A stretch of 64,000 nt of DNA, from NCBI RefSeq assembly GCF_009848685.1, contig NZ_WXTX01000006.1, forward strand, positions 1 through 64,000, written 5' to 3'. Shown here piece after piece: positions 1-9,641 of the stretch. This DNA is from Andreprevotia sp. IGB-42 (GTDB taxonomy: Bacteria > Pseudomonadota > Gammaproteobacteria > Burkholderiales > Chitinibacteraceae). Positions within the stretch are counted from its first letter, which is position 1. Each line of letters opens with the position of its first letter. The notes below the pieces were generated by a model. The model was not told where the DNA came from, made no database searches, and saw only the letters and a program-made list of their open reading frames with translations. Both the position numbers and the translations under genes were made by a program.

Positions 1-84
1 CAGCGTTTCAGCCGCATCGAGGATGCGGACAGAGGCAGCCGCCGCATCGACGACGACGCGGCCGGGTTTGGCAACGGCATTCAT
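1..84 (-). CDS. TetR/AcrR-family transcriptional regulator (N-terminal fragment)
   Basis: The reading frame starts at an ATG at 84 and runs off the left edge of the window, so only 28 codons are visible. They end in RILDAAETL, which is the typical first helix of a TetR-family DNA-binding domain (usual form: ILDAAxxLF). The preceding segment is a short Ala/Val-rich lead. The gene is divergent from the MFS transporter at 202, and the gap holds two TetR-like palindromes. This is the classic layout of a TetR repressor controlling itself and a neighbouring transporter. The family call rests on one short motif and on context; the ligand cannot be guessed. Confidence 0.6.
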   Translation of the reverse strand, partial: MNAVAKPGRVVVDAAAASVRILDAAETL

Positions 85-120
85 GGTTTGCCCGCAGATC
101 AGGGTTCAGGACAGTTGACA

Positions 121-170
121 TGTTACCGATCGGTACGTAATGTCGCAAGCAATGTTACCGACCTGTAACA
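121..170. promoter_or_regulatory. Paired operator-like palindromes in the tetR/MFS divergent promoter region
   Basis: Two related dyads lie between the divergent genes. TACCGATCGGTA at 124-135 is a perfect 12-bp palindrome. TGTTAC-6 nt-GTAACA at 153-170 has perfect 6-bp arms. Both begin with the same nine bases, TGTTACCGA, at 121 and 153, so the copies are offset by 32 bp, about three helical turns. This fits binding sites for the adjacent TetR-type regulator. No binding evidence is available. Confidence 0.6.
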
Positions 171-201
171 CGTAAAAAATGAATGCTGCACGGAGCAAAG
201 C

Positions 202-1503
202 ATGAAGCGCATCGCACACTGGGCCGAGGGCCGCGTCCACTATGGCTGGGTAGTCATCGCCATTACCTTTCTGATCATGCTGGTGACTGCCGGCACGCGT
301 GCCACCCCCAGCGTGATGATGGTGCCGCTGGAGCACGAATTCGGCTGGAGCCGCGCCACCATTTCGCTGGCGCTATCGATCAATCTGGCGCTGTTCGGCC
401 TGATGGGGCCATTTGCCGCAGCGGCGATGCTGCGTTTTGGCTTGCGGCGCACGGTGCTGCTGGCACTGGCGGTGCTGTCGGTGGCCATCGGCCTGTCCAG
501 CCAGATGCAAACCACCTGGCAACTGCAGCTGGTGTGGGGCTTGATCGTCGGTTGCGCTACCGGCGCCACCGCGATGACGCTGGGCGCTACCGTCGTCAAC
601 CGCTGGTTCGTCAAGCGGCGCGGGCTGGCCATGGGCATCCTCACTGCCAGCTCGGCCACCGGGCAACTGGTGTTCCTGCCGCTGCTGGCCGCGCTGACCG
701 AGCAACAGGGCTGGCGCCCGGTGGTGCTGGTGGTGGCGGCTGCCGCTGCGCTGATCATCCCGCTGGTGTTCTTCCTGCTGCCGGAGCGCCCGGCCACGGT
801 GGGCGTTGGCGCCTATGGTGCGGATGACGATGCCGTACCCGCCGCGCAAACGCGCCAGAACCCGATTGCCATTGCCTTTGGCGCATTACAGCGTGCGGCA
901 AAAACGCGCGACTTCTGGCTGCTGTTTGCCAGTTTCTTCATTTGCGGTGCCAGTACCAACGGCTATATCGGCACGCATTTCATTGCCATGTGCGGTGATT
1001 ACAATCTCACGCCGGTCAAGGGCGCCAGCATCCTGGCGGCGATGGGACTGTTCGATCTGGCGGGCACCACGTTCTCCGGCTGGCTGTCTGACCGCTACAA
1101 CGCGCGCATCCTGCTGTTCTGGTATTACGGTCTGCGCGGGCTGGCGCTGCTGTACCTGCCGTATGCATTCGGTTTCGGCCTGTTTGGCCTGCCGCTGTTC
1201 ACCATGTTCTACGGCCTCGATTGGGTGGCCACGGTGCCGCCAACGGTACGCCTGACCACAGATCGCTTCGGCACGCAGGATGGCCCGGTGATCTTCGGCT
1301 GGGTGGTGGCCGGGCATCAGCTGGGCGCTGCATTTGCCGCGCTGGGCGCCGGAATGCTGCGCAGCAGCTTGGGCTCCTACACGGTGGCGACGTGGATTTC
1401 CGGTGGCCTGTGCATTGTCGGCGCGTTGCTGGTGCTGCGCATCAACCGTAATCCCGGCGCTACCGCAGGGCAGCCTGCATTGGCACCTGCTGCGGGAACC
1501 TGA
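202..1503 (+). CDS. MFS transporter, oxalate/formate-antiporter-like
   Basis: A 433-residue protein of the usual length for a 12-helix major facilitator. The N-terminus (GWVVIAITFLIMLVTAG) is the first membrane helix, and hydrophobic helices alternate through to the C-terminus. The short charged loop KRRG near residue 138 is typical of the OxlT-like (monocarboxylate or organic anion) MFS branch. A purine-rich GGAGCAAAG precedes the ATG. It is divergent from a TetR fragment across two palindromes, suggesting ligand-induced expression of an exporter or importer. The substrate cannot be inferred from sequence alone. Confidence 0.8.
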   Translation: MKRIAHWAEGRVHYGWVVIAITFLIMLVTAGTRATPSVMMVPLEHEFGWSRATISLALSINLALFGLMGPFAAAAMLRFGLRRTVLLALAVLSVAIGLSSQMQTTWQLQLVWGLIVGCATGATAMTLGATVVNRWFVKRRGLAMGILTASSATGQLVFLPLLAALTEQQGWRPVVLVVAAAAALIIPLVFFLLPERPATVGVGAYGADDDAVPAAQTRQNPIAIAFGALQRAAKTRDFWLLFASFFICGASTNGYIGTHFIAMCGDYNLTPVKGASILAAMGLFDLAGTTFSGWLSDRYNARILLFWYYGLRGLALLYLPYAFGFGLFGLPLFTMFYGLDWVATVPPTVRLTTDRFGTQDGPVIFGWVVAGHQLGAAFAALGAGMLRSSLGSYTVATWISGGLCIVGALLVLRINRNPGATAGQPALAPAAGT

Positions 1504-1551
1504 TCTTATTGGCAGGGGTCCGGCCATCGCACAAGCGCCTTGCCCGCCAGA

Positions 1552-3795
1552 TCAACTGCTTGAACCCGTAGCCTGCGTACCGCCATTGCCAACCCACCGT
1601 AGTAGCTCATCCAGCGGCATGGGCCTGGCGTAATGAAAGCCCTGCGCCTCGCTACAGCCCAATGCGCGCAGGAAGCCAGCCTGTTCGGCGGTTTCCACCC
1701 CTTCCGCAATGGTGGTCAGCCCCATGCGCCTTCCCAGTGCAACGATGGTTTCCGCAAACATGCCACCGCGGCCATCGGCAATTTCGCTGATGAAGGCGCG
1801 ATCGATTTTCAGGCAATCGATAGGCAGGTCTTTCAGCTGCGACAGCGATGAATAGCCGGTGCCGAAATCATCGATGGCAATGCGCACGCCGATGGCACGC
1901 AGCGCCGCCAGGCTGGAAATCACCACCTTGGGTTCATCCATGGCAATGCTTTCGGTGATTTCCAGCTCCAGCGCATTGGCTGGCACCCGCAGGCTGCCCA
2001 GCAACGATGCCACGCGCTCGGTCAGCCCACCCGCGCGGAACTGCGGCATGCTCACATTGACTGAAATACGCTTGGGCGCATGCTCGATATTGGCCAACTG
2101 GTGATACGCAGCACATGCCTCGCGCATCACCCAGTCGCCGATTTCCACGATCAGGCCCGAATATTCGGCCAGCGGAATGAATACCGACGGTGGTTGTACA
2201 AAACCGCTGCCATCCGGCCAGCGCAACAGCGCCTCCACGCCGACAATGCGGCTGCTGGCCAGCTCGATTTGCGGCTGATACCACACGCTGAGCTTGCCTT
2301 CGTGGAAATCCCGGCGCAGGTGGCGGATCACATCCTGCCGCCAGCGCGTGTCCGCTTCCATCTCGCGCGAGAAGCGCGCGTGCTTGCCATGCAGGTTGCG
2401 CTTGGCCAGGTTGAGCGCGATGGTGGCGCGTTTGAGCAGGCCGAAGCCGCTTTCATCGCGGCTGATCGGGCATTCGCCCAGGGTGACGGTAATGGGCAGC
2501 AGGTGTTCGCCCACTTCAAACGGGCGTGCCATCAACGTGAACAGCGCCGATGCATTGAGGCTGCTGCCGGGCCCCAACAGGCCAAAGACGTCGGCACCGA
2601 TGCGGGCCAGCTTGCATTCGCCCAACCCGTCGCTTTCCAGCCTGGTGGCTACTGCCACCAGTAGCGCGTTGCCCACATCATGGCCCAGGCCATCGTTGAT
2701 ATCGGCAAAATGGTCGAGGTCGATCAACATCACCACATAGTCATCGCGCCCTTGGCGCATCGCGGCATCCAGTTGCAGGATGAAGTGGCTGCGGTTGGAC
2801 AGTTGCGTCAGCGAATCGTGGTAGGCAGCGAAGTTGAGCTGTTCCACATGGCGCACATTGCTGAAGCAGGCCGAGATATTGGCGGCAAAGACTTCCAGCA
2901 ACTGACGGTCGTTCTCATCCAGCGCGTGGCCGGTTTCAATGAACACCGCGGCATCCTGGCCGGCCCCGGTCAGGAACAGCGTGGTGTAGTGGCTGCTGAA
3001 CTGGTGATGTCCCGCATCCATGGTCAGCTGGATGGCATCGCGGATATTGTGGTCGTCCAGTTTTTCCAGCGGCGCGGCAATGAAGCGGGCCAGCCGGCCG
3101 GCTGCACCCACCACATACAGTTGCTCGGTATCGTCGCCACCGGGTGAGCCACGCTGCGCACAGACGATGCCATCCAGTGGCAGTTTCAGCAGCGCCGTGA
3201 CTTGGGTGAGCACGCCTTCGGCAAATTGGCTGATTGCGTGTGTTTCCATCAGGCTGGCCACTGCGCTGACGATCAGCTCCAGCCCGCGGCGGTTTTCTGC
3301 GATGGTACGGATCTGGTCATACGAGCGTAGCGCGGCGGTCAGCGCGGTGATCAGCCGCGTGCGCGTCAGCTCGTTCTTGGTGCGGTAATCGTTGATGTCG
3401 TAGTCGGTAAATACCGTCAGCTCGGGCGCATAACCCGGCTGGCCGGTGCGCAGGATGATGCGCGTTTCGCGCAGGCCCAGATGATTGCGGATGTAATCGA
3501 CCAGGCGCAGGCCGGCATCATCGGTTTCCATCACCACATCAAGCAGGATCACTGCAAAATCCGTGCGCGTGGCCAGCAACTCGCGGGTTTGTGCGCCAGA
3601 CATGGTGTGTACGAGCTCGAGCGGACGCCCGAGGATGAGCTGGTCGGTCAGCGTGTAGCGTGTCGCGGCGTGGACTTCCTCGTCGTCGTCGACGATCAGT
3701 ACCACCCATGGCCGGCCACTCCGTACCGGTGGCGGCAGATGATCATCTTCAATCAGGCTGACCAGCGCATCATTATTGTGGGGCAGGTTGCTCAT
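1552..3795 (-). CDS. Response regulator with REC, DUF3369, degenerate GGDEF and EAL domains (c-di-GMP phosphodiesterase)
   Basis: The protein has 747 residues if translation starts at the ATG at 3795; an in-frame ATG at 3870 lies deep inside the upstream kinase gene. Order of parts: receiver domain at about 30-155 (acidic VDDDEE, phospho-acceptor D86); DUF3369/GAF-like sensory region at about 165-330; a GGDEF-like domain whose signature is RIGADVF, so cyclase activity is unlikely; and a C-terminal EAL domain. The EAL domain keeps EALLRW, ELEITES, DDFGTGYSSL and AEGVET, the metal and substrate residues of active phosphodiesterases. The start overlaps the end of the sensor kinase gene by 23 bp, so the pair is probably translationally coupled: the kinase would phosphorylate this protein to adjust c-di-GMP hydrolysis. 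The functional pairing is inferred. Confidence 0.88.
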   Translation of the reverse strand: MSNLPHNNDALVSLIEDDHLPPPVRSGRPWVVLIVDDDEEVHAATRYTLTDQLILGRPLELVHTMSGAQTRELLATRTDFAVILLDVVMETDDAGLRLVDYIRNHLGLRETRIILRTGQPGYAPELTVFTDYDINDYRTKNELTRTRLITALTAALRSYDQIRTIAENRRGLELIVSAVASLMETHAISQFAEGVLTQVTALLKLPLDGIVCAQRGSPGGDDTEQLYVVGAAGRLARFIAAPLEKLDDHNIRDAIQLTMDAGHHQFSSHYTTLFLTGAGQDAAVFIETGHALDENDRQLLEVFAANISACFSNVRHVEQLNFAAYHDSLTQLSNRSHFILQLDAAMRQGRDDYVVMLIDLDHFADINDGLGHDVGNALLVAVATRLESDGLGECKLARIGADVFGLLGPGSSLNASALFTLMARPFEVGEHLLPITVTLGECPISRDESGFGLLKRATIALNLAKRNLHGKHARFSREMEADTRWRQDVIRHLRRDFHEGKLSVWYQPQIELASSRIVGVEALLRWPDGSGFVQPPSVFIPLAEYSGLIVEIGDWVMREACAAYHQLANIEHAPKRISVNVSMPQFRAGGLTERVASLLGSLRVPANALELEITESIAMDEPKVVISSLAALRAIGVRIAIDDFGTGYSSLSQLKDLPIDCLKIDRAFISEIADGRGGMFAETIVALGRRMGLTTIAEGVETAEQAGFLRALGCSEAQGFHYARPMPLDELLRWVGNGGTQATGSSS

Positions 3796-6352
3796 CGCTT
3801 GCGGATTCCTGGGGTAGGGGCGCCTGTTTGGGCAGGGTGATGGCAAAGCGGGTGCCACCGTGCTCGGCATCGCTCAGCTTCAACTGGCCACCCAGCACGC
3901 CATGTATCAGGTTGAAAACGATATACAGTCCAAGGCCGCTGCCGCCCTGGCCCAGCTTGGTGGTGAAGAACGGATCGAATACCCGCCGCTTCAGCGCTTC
4001 GGGGATACCGTTGCCGTTGTCCTCGTAAATGAGCTCGATCTCGCTTGCCGATGCACTGGCCGCAATGCGGATCATGCCGTCATCGCGCTGGTCGAATGCA
4101 TGCTTGAGCGAGTTGGTGACCAGGTTGGTGATGATCTGTTCCAGCGGCCCCGGGTAGCTGGTCATGTGCGTGCCTGGCGGGATATCGATCTCGATGCGAT
4201 GTGGCGTGTGCTTGAGCAGCGGCAGCAATGTGGATACCACTTCTTCCATGGTCTGCTTGAGATCGAACACACGCCGCCGCGTGCTGGCAGTATCCACCGC
4301 CACCTGCTTGAAGTTGTTGATCAGGTCGCCGGCGCGCTGGCTGCTTTTTTCGATCAGCGTGGCCGCTTCCTCGCACGCTTCTGTAAAGTGCTCCAGTTCG
4401 GAGCGGCGCAGCTGGTTTTCGTCCAGCAGGTGGCGGAATTCGTGCACCTTCTGCCGCAACGTGGAGGCTACGGTCACACTGTTGCCCAGCGGCGTGTTCA
4501 GCTCATGGGCAATGCCGGCCACCAGGCTGCCCAGCGAGGCCAGTTTTTCCGATTGCACCAGTTGCCCCATTGCCTGCTTGAGCTCGCGGTTGCTGCGTTG
4601 CAATGCATCGGTGCGCTCGGTCACCAGGTCTTCCAGATGATCGCGCGTGGTGCGCAGCGATTCCTCGATGCGCTTGCGCTCGGTGATATCGAGCCCGATG
4701 GTTACGATGATGATGTCGTCGTGTTCATCCAGGATGGGAAACAGCGTGGCCAGGATCACGCAAGGCTTGCCGTTGCGCCGGGTCACCAGCCACTCGCCCG
4801 GCGGCAGTGGCTGCATGCTTTGCGCCATCTGGCTGAACAATGACAGCGCATGATCGGCAGCCTCGGACGACACCATGTTGAACGACTTGAACGGCTTGCC
4901 CAGCAGTTCATGCTCCTGCCACCCCAGGATGCTTTCACTGGCCTTGTTGCAGAAGCTGAAATCACCGTCCAGTGTCAGCCCGTGGATCAGTACATCCGGC
5001 GCGTTGTCGAAAATGCCGCGCAGCAGGTTCACCTTGCTCTGCAGCGATACTTCGATGGCCTTGTGCTCGCTGATATCGATCAGCACGCCATCGATCATGC
5101 GCACGCCATGCGCATCGACAAACACCTGGTTGCGCTCGGATACCCAGTGCTGCTTGCCGTCGCGGTCGTGGATGCGATATTCCACCTCATAGCGGCCTTC
5201 GGCGTTCTGTTCCTGGTTCAACACCGCCTGCACCCGCTCGGCATCTTCGGCTGCAATCAGCTCGCGGAAGCGGTGACTGCCCAGCAGCTCTTCGGCACGG
5301 TAGCCGGTCAGCGCCTCGACGGCGGGGCTGAAATAGACCTTGCGCCGCTCGGGCGCCATCACCGCGCGGAACACCACGCCGGGTACCTGGTCGACCAGCG
5401 TGCGGTAATGCTGCTCGCTTTCCTGCATATGGCTGTGCGCCTCTTCCAGCGCTGTGGCGCGCTGCAGGCTTTGCCGGTACAGGTTGAGCATTTTCCAGAT
5501 CATCAGCATCACGATCAGCGTCAGCAGGCTGCCGCCATAACGCAGCGTAGTGGCAAGCCGCTGCGCGCTGCTCTGGCGTCCGGGATAGTTGCCAAGAATG
5601 TCGCCGTAATGATGGAACCGCGAACCATACAGCTCGCCGCTGTAGGGGATGGTGAACAGCGTGCCGGGTGTAGCCGCTTCGCTGCCGTTGACGAAGGTGG
5701 GTTTGCCGCCTGGGGGGGTGACCTGCACGCGCAGCACGATGCCTTCCTGCGGGCCGGCCACGATGCGGAACAGCTCGGTGTACCTGATGATGGTCAGCAT
5801 CAATGCCCGCCGGCCGTTGACGTGCTCCAGCGGGTAGCTCATGTAGGCGTAGGGCCTGTGTGCAGCGTCGAATAGCACCGGGCTGGAGATGGTGCGATTG
5901 GCGGATGGAAACGCCGTATGCATCAGCGTGGCTGCCTCGGGCACGCTGGCGAGTTCACGCCCCAGTGCCAGCGGCCCGGCCGTTTCGGTGCTGTAGACAA
6001 TTTTCAACGAGCTGTTGTCGGCCGATACCAGTGCATAGGCAAGCGGAATCTGCACCGTGCTGTCACCCTGTTTGCGCAGCACGGTGGCGGCACGGTCGAA
6101 CTCGTCGTGCTCTACACCGCTGGAACCGGCGAATAGCGCAGCCAAGCCGCGCAGCGTTTGCCGGCGCAGCTCCACCCAGTCGGACAGCGTCTGGCGTACA
6201 CGGCCCGTATCCTGCCGGGCCAGCTTGAGCAGGTTCTCGTCGGCGGTTTTTTCAACGTGATCGGCCGCGTACAGGCACAGGCCGATCGCCAGCGCGGCAA
6301 CCAGCACAGTCAAGCAACGCAACAGAAAATGACGGTAACTGCGATGTGGCAT
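3773..6352 (-). CDS. Membrane sensor histidine kinase (CHASE-like sensor, two PAS domains, HisKA, HATPase)
   Basis: An 859-residue membrane sensor. A first membrane helix at about 13-30 precedes a periplasmic region at about 35-265 that resembles CHASE domains (NRTISSPVLFDAAHRPYAYM). A second helix lies at about 273-290. Two PAS/PAC units follow at about 310-430 and 440-560, each ending in a DIxE/DITE-type PAC motif. The HisKA domain carries GIAHELNTPL with the phospho-accepting H616. The HATPase domain shows N, G1 and G2 boxes (TNSLKHAF, DNGNGIP, GGSGLGLYI). The gene overlaps the downstream REC-EAL gene, the likely phosphorylation partner. The periplasmic signal is unknown. Confidence 0.88.
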   Translation of the reverse strand: MPHRSYRHFLLRCLTVLVAALAIGLCLYAADHVEKTADENLLKLARQDTGRVRQTLSDWVELRRQTLRGLAALFAGSSGVEHDEFDRAATVLRKQGDSTVQIPLAYALVSADNSSLKIVYSTETAGPLALGRELASVPEAATLMHTAFPSANRTISSPVLFDAAHRPYAYMSYPLEHVNGRRALMLTIIRYTELFRIVAGPQEGIVLRVQVTPPGGKPTFVNGSEAATPGTLFTIPYSGELYGSRFHHYGDILGNYPGRQSSAQRLATTLRYGGSLLTLIVMLMIWKMLNLYRQSLQRATALEEAHSHMQESEQHYRTLVDQVPGVVFRAVMAPERRKVYFSPAVEALTGYRAEELLGSHRFRELIAAEDAERVQAVLNQEQNAEGRYEVEYRIHDRDGKQHWVSERNQVFVDAHGVRMIDGVLIDISEHKAIEVSLQSKVNLLRGIFDNAPDVLIHGLTLDGDFSFCNKASESILGWQEHELLGKPFKSFNMVSSEAADHALSLFSQMAQSMQPLPPGEWLVTRRNGKPCVILATLFPILDEHDDIIIVTIGLDITERKRIEESLRTTRDHLEDLVTERTDALQRSNRELKQAMGQLVQSEKLASLGSLVAGIAHELNTPLGNSVTVASTLRQKVHEFRHLLDENQLRRSELEHFTEACEEAATLIEKSSQRAGDLINNFKQVAVDTASTRRRVFDLKQTMEEVVSTLLPLLKHTPHRIEIDIPPGTHMTSYPGPLEQIITNLVTNSLKHAFDQRDDGMIRIAASASASEIELIYEDNGNGIPEALKRRVFDPFFTTKLGQGGSGLGLYIVFNLIHGVLGGQLKLSDAEHGGTRFAITLPKQAPLPQESASDEQPAPQ

Positions 6353-6749
6353 GGCCTGTTCGTGTAGGAAATACCGGAATGAACGGAAAGGAGTGTGTAA
6401 TTACTTGATAAACCCCGGCGGAGGGATGAGCAAGAAGAGCTTGCTGATGAAAAAGCACCGCCTTATGCCGCAAATGTATTGCCAAGCGGGGAAACGAGCA
6501 GCAGGGCGGCTTGTACACGGTAAGAAAACCTCCCAGGGCTCAGCAGATGGGCCGGGAAATATTTACTGCCGCGCTTGCAGGGCAGTCGTGCCGGGCACAG
6601 CTGGCCCGGCAACGGGCAAAGGATGGCTGCCCGAGGCTGGCACGGGCTGTACCAAGGGCGCACGAAGCCTGGATAACAGCCGTCGGCCTACCGGCAGGCC
6701 GGCAGCGGCGGGGCAGGCTGGTACCGCAGTCGCTGCGGGCGGTGCTGGA
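6353..6749. other. Intergenic stretch without a supported gene
   Basis: About 400 bp lie between the kinase start and the end of ndh. I found no convincing coding sequence on either strand. One GC-rich inverted repeat is present, GCCGGGC-7 nt-GCCCGGC at 6590-6610, but no T-run follows it, so it is not called as a terminator. Confidence 0.6.
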
Positions 6750-8057
6750 TCAGTGCAGCTTGAGCGTGGGCTGGGCTGCGCGGCGCAATTTGTCGCCTAT
6801 CCACAGCAATACCGCCAGTATCCAGCCGTGCACTGCCGCCTGGTGCAGCCGGTACAGCGATGCATAGATCAGCTTGGCGCCGCGCCCTTCCACGTAGTAA
6901 TCGCGCTTGGGGCCGACCACCGATGCCAGGCTGGCCACTGCGGTATGCTTGCCGATGGAAACGATCACGCCCTGGGGGCGGAACTGGAATGGCTTTACCG
7001 GCTTGCCTGCCTGCAGCGCTGCCAGCGTGCCCGCCAGCCAGCTTGCTTGCTGATGTGCAACCTGCGCGGTGGCAGGCAGCGGCTTGCCGCCATCGCCATC
7101 CGGCGTGCTGGCACAATCGCCCAGCGCAAAGATGTGCTTGTCGGTCAGCGTCTGCAGCGTGCTGGTGACTTCGATCTGGTTGAGCTTGTTGGTGTTGAGC
7201 CCTAGCGTGTTGAGCCAGTCGGCGCCTTTCACGCCGGCAGCCCACACCCGGATATCCGATGCGATGGTGCGCCCGTCCGCCAGCACGAAACCGCTTTCGT
7301 TCACTTCGGCCACGCGGCTATTGCACGCCACCAGGATGCCGCGTTCGGACAGGGCGTCCGTTGCATACTGCGACAGCGATTCCGGCGCGGTGGCCAGAAT
7401 GCGCTCGGCCCCCTCGATGATGGTGATTTCCAGCTGCGCAGGCGTCAGCTCCGCGCCGTATTGATGCATCTCGCGGATGGTATGGTCGATTTCTGCTGCC
7501 AGCTCCACGCCGGTGGGGCCACCCCCGACGATGCCGATATTCAGCTTCTGCACCGGGTTGCCCGAAGCGCCCACGGCAAACGATTGCGCAAGGATCTTGC
7601 GGCGCAGTTTCTCGGCATCATCCGGCGTATTGAGGAACATGCAGTGCGTATGTGCGCCCATGGTGCCGAAGTCATTGGCAATGGCGCCCAGCGCCAGCAC
7701 CAGCGTGTCGTAGGGGACCTCGCGTGCTTGCGCCAGCACTTCGCCATCGGGGCCGATCACATCGGCAATGCGCACCACCTTGCGTTCACGGTCCAGCCCG
7801 CTCATCCAGCCGAATTCGAAGCGGTAGCCGTTGCGGTGCGCGTGGCCGAAGTAATTGACTTCGTCTTCGCCGGTATTGAGCGCGCCGGTGGCCACTTCAT
7901 GCAGCAGCGGTTTCCAGATATGCGTGGATGCACCATCGACCAGCACGATCTCGGCGCGTTTTTTCGCACCCAGGCGCCGGCCCAGCGTTGTTGCCAGTTC
8001 GAGCCCACCGGCGCCACCGCCGACAATCACGATACGGGGAAGACCTGCTTTCGCCAT
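6750..8057 (-). CDS. ndh: Type II NADH:quinone oxidoreductase
   Basis: A 435-residue flavoprotein that oxidises NADH and passes electrons to quinone without pumping protons; it is a peripheral protein of the inner membrane face. The N-terminal FAD-binding Rossmann motif is GGGAGGLEL at about 13-21. The second, NADH-binding motif GGGPTGVELAAEI is near residue 180. The FAD-binding ALGDCA motif lies near residue 320. The C-terminal third has the amphipathic/hydrophobic segments (WILAVLLWIGD) expected for membrane attachment. Length matches the family. It appears to be a single-gene unit, with gaps of about 120 bp upstream and 400 bp downstream. Confidence 0.93.
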   Translation of the reverse strand: MAKAGLPRIVIVGGGAGGLELATTLGRRLGAKKRAEIVLVDGASTHIWKPLLHEVATGALNTGEDEVNYFGHAHRNGYRFEFGWMSGLDRERKVVRIADVIGPDGEVLAQAREVPYDTLVLALGAIANDFGTMGAHTHCMFLNTPDDAEKLRRKILAQSFAVGASGNPVQKLNIGIVGGGPTGVELAAEIDHTIREMHQYGAELTPAQLEITIIEGAERILATAPESLSQYATDALSERGILVACNSRVAEVNESGFVLADGRTIASDIRVWAAGVKGADWLNTLGLNTNKLNQIEVTSTLQTLTDKHIFALGDCASTPDGDGGKPLPATAQVAHQQASWLAGTLAALQAGKPVKPFQFRPQGVIVSIGKHTAVASLASVVGPKRDYYVEGRGAKLIYASLYRLHQAAVHGWILAVLLWIGDKLRRAAQPTLKLH

Positions 8058-8175
8058 GATGCTGCTCCACGCTGATTGAATGCTTGCAGCATGCCATGGC
8101 CGGCGCCATGCCGGTAGGCAACTCTTGCCGTATTGCCGCGCATTGCGCCGGCATGCTGGTGTTGCTGACAGCGCA

Positions 8176-9504
8176 TCAGCCGTGTTCGGCCAGTAATGCG
8201 TTACGCATGCGGCGCAAACCCAGCGCGATCAGCAGTGCCACCACCGGTATCGCCAGTGCGGTTGCCAGCTCCACGTTCAGATGCATGCCGGCGGCCTTCA
8301 GGCCCTTGAAGCCATATCCCAGCAGGCCCACGGTGTAATAGGTGATGGCGGCGATGGACAGGCCCTCTACGGTTTCCTGAAGCCGCAGTTGCAGTGTGGC
8401 GCGGCGTTCCATCGAGGTCAGCAGCGCCTGATTTTGCTGCTCGTGCGTGATGTCCACGCGGGTGCGCAGCAGCGCCGTTGCCCGGCTGACCCGCGCCGCC
8501 AGTTCGCGCTGCCGGCGCGCTACCGTTACACAGGTATCCATGGCAGGTGTCAGCCGCCGTTCCATGAATTGCTGGAATGGCTGCAGCCCCTGGATGCGGT
8601 ACTCGCGCAGCTCGGCAATGCGGCTTTGCACGATCTCGTAATACGCATGCGTGGCAGAAAAACGGAAATCGGTGCGGGACAGCGCGCTCTCGATGCGCGC
8701 GGCCAGTTGCGTCAGCCGGTCCAGCAGCACCGGTTCGTCCGTCTGCTTGGCGTGCGACATGGCGCTGGTCAGCTCGGCCAGTTCCCGGTCGGCCTCGGTC
8801 AGTTCCGGTGAAATCGATTTGGCCAGCGGCAGTGCCAGAAACGCCATCATCCGGTAGGTATCAAGCTCGAACAGGCGCAGCAGCATGCGCCCGCCCTGGC
8901 GGCGGCCCATGTAGCGATCTGCTACCAGGTAGCGCGAAAAACCATCTGCATGGATCAGGAAGTCGGTATACGCGCTGCCCGATCCCTCGCCGATCTCTGC
9001 ACCGATCAGGTCGTTGCCCCGGAAATAGCGGGCAGCGATGGCAGGCGCGCCAATCGGCAATGCGCTGTGCGGCACCAGCAGCGCATGCGCAGCCACCAGC
9101 AGATTGCCCGGCAATTGTGCCAGCCACTCGGCGGGCAATTCTGCCAGTGCGGGTCTTGCAAACGGATCGCGGAACGGATCGGCTTCCAGCCCGGAGGCAA
9201 TCAGCGTCAGCGCAGAGAACTCGCTGTGGCGCGTCCAGCGCAGCCGGCATGGCCCCAAGTCCACGCTGAAATGGTTGTCGCCGGGTTTGGGCGGTACCTG
9301 GCCGAAGCGTAGCGCCAGCTCGCCATACAGCCACAATTCCTGCGTGGGGCTGAGGTTGCGGTGCAGGTAGGCAATATAGGTAATGCGGCTGGGTGTGGGG
9401 ATCAGCGCATAGGGCCTGGCATGCGCTTCGTCGCTGATGACCCGGCGTTGCGGGTGATCATTGAGCTTGATCTCGAACGTAGCGGCGGTGGTGATGGCGT
9501 CCAT
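8176..9504 (-). CDS. DUF3422 family membrane protein
   Basis: A 442-residue protein that I recognise as the DUF3422 family, mainly from the conserved opening (HPQRRVISDEAHARP) and overall architecture. A soluble N-terminal domain of about 300 residues is followed by a helical, probably coiled-coil segment (residues ~310-370). Two C-terminal membrane helices follow (ITYYTVGLLGYGFKGL and TALAIPVVALLIALGL). The layout resembles CorA-like membrane anchors, but no function is established. The ATG is preceded by GCAAGGAGTA, a strong ribosome binding site. It is flanked by gaps on both sides, so probably monocistronic. Confidence 0.8.
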   Translation of the reverse strand: MDAITTAATFEIKLNDHPQRRVISDEAHARPYALIPTPSRITYIAYLHRNLSPTQELWLYGELALRFGQVPPKPGDNHFSVDLGPCRLRWTRHSEFSALTLIASGLEADPFRDPFARPALAELPAEWLAQLPGNLLVAAHALLVPHSALPIGAPAIAARYFRGNDLIGAEIGEGSGSAYTDFLIHADGFSRYLVADRYMGRRQGGRMLLRLFELDTYRMMAFLALPLAKSISPELTEADRELAELTSAMSHAKQTDEPVLLDRLTQLAARIESALSRTDFRFSATHAYYEIVQSRIAELREYRIQGLQPFQQFMERRLTPAMDTCVTVARRQRELAARVSRATALLRTRVDITHEQQNQALLTSMERRATLQLRLQETVEGLSIAAITYYTVGLLGYGFKGLKAAGMHLNVELATALAIPVVALLIALGLRRMRNALLAEHG

Positions 9505-9641
9505 GGCGTACTCCTTGCGGGAATCACGCCCCTTATCCTAGGCCCGTTTCTTGATCTATTGTGCGTTGCAACATCATTTTTGCTAAAACGCAACAGCATC
9601 CTATGCACGCAAAGCCCGCACGGCTTGGAAACGGCTGCCGT

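Noticed and set aside
6590-6610. GC-rich inverted repeat as a terminator
   Set aside because: No T-run on either strand and not close to a gene end.
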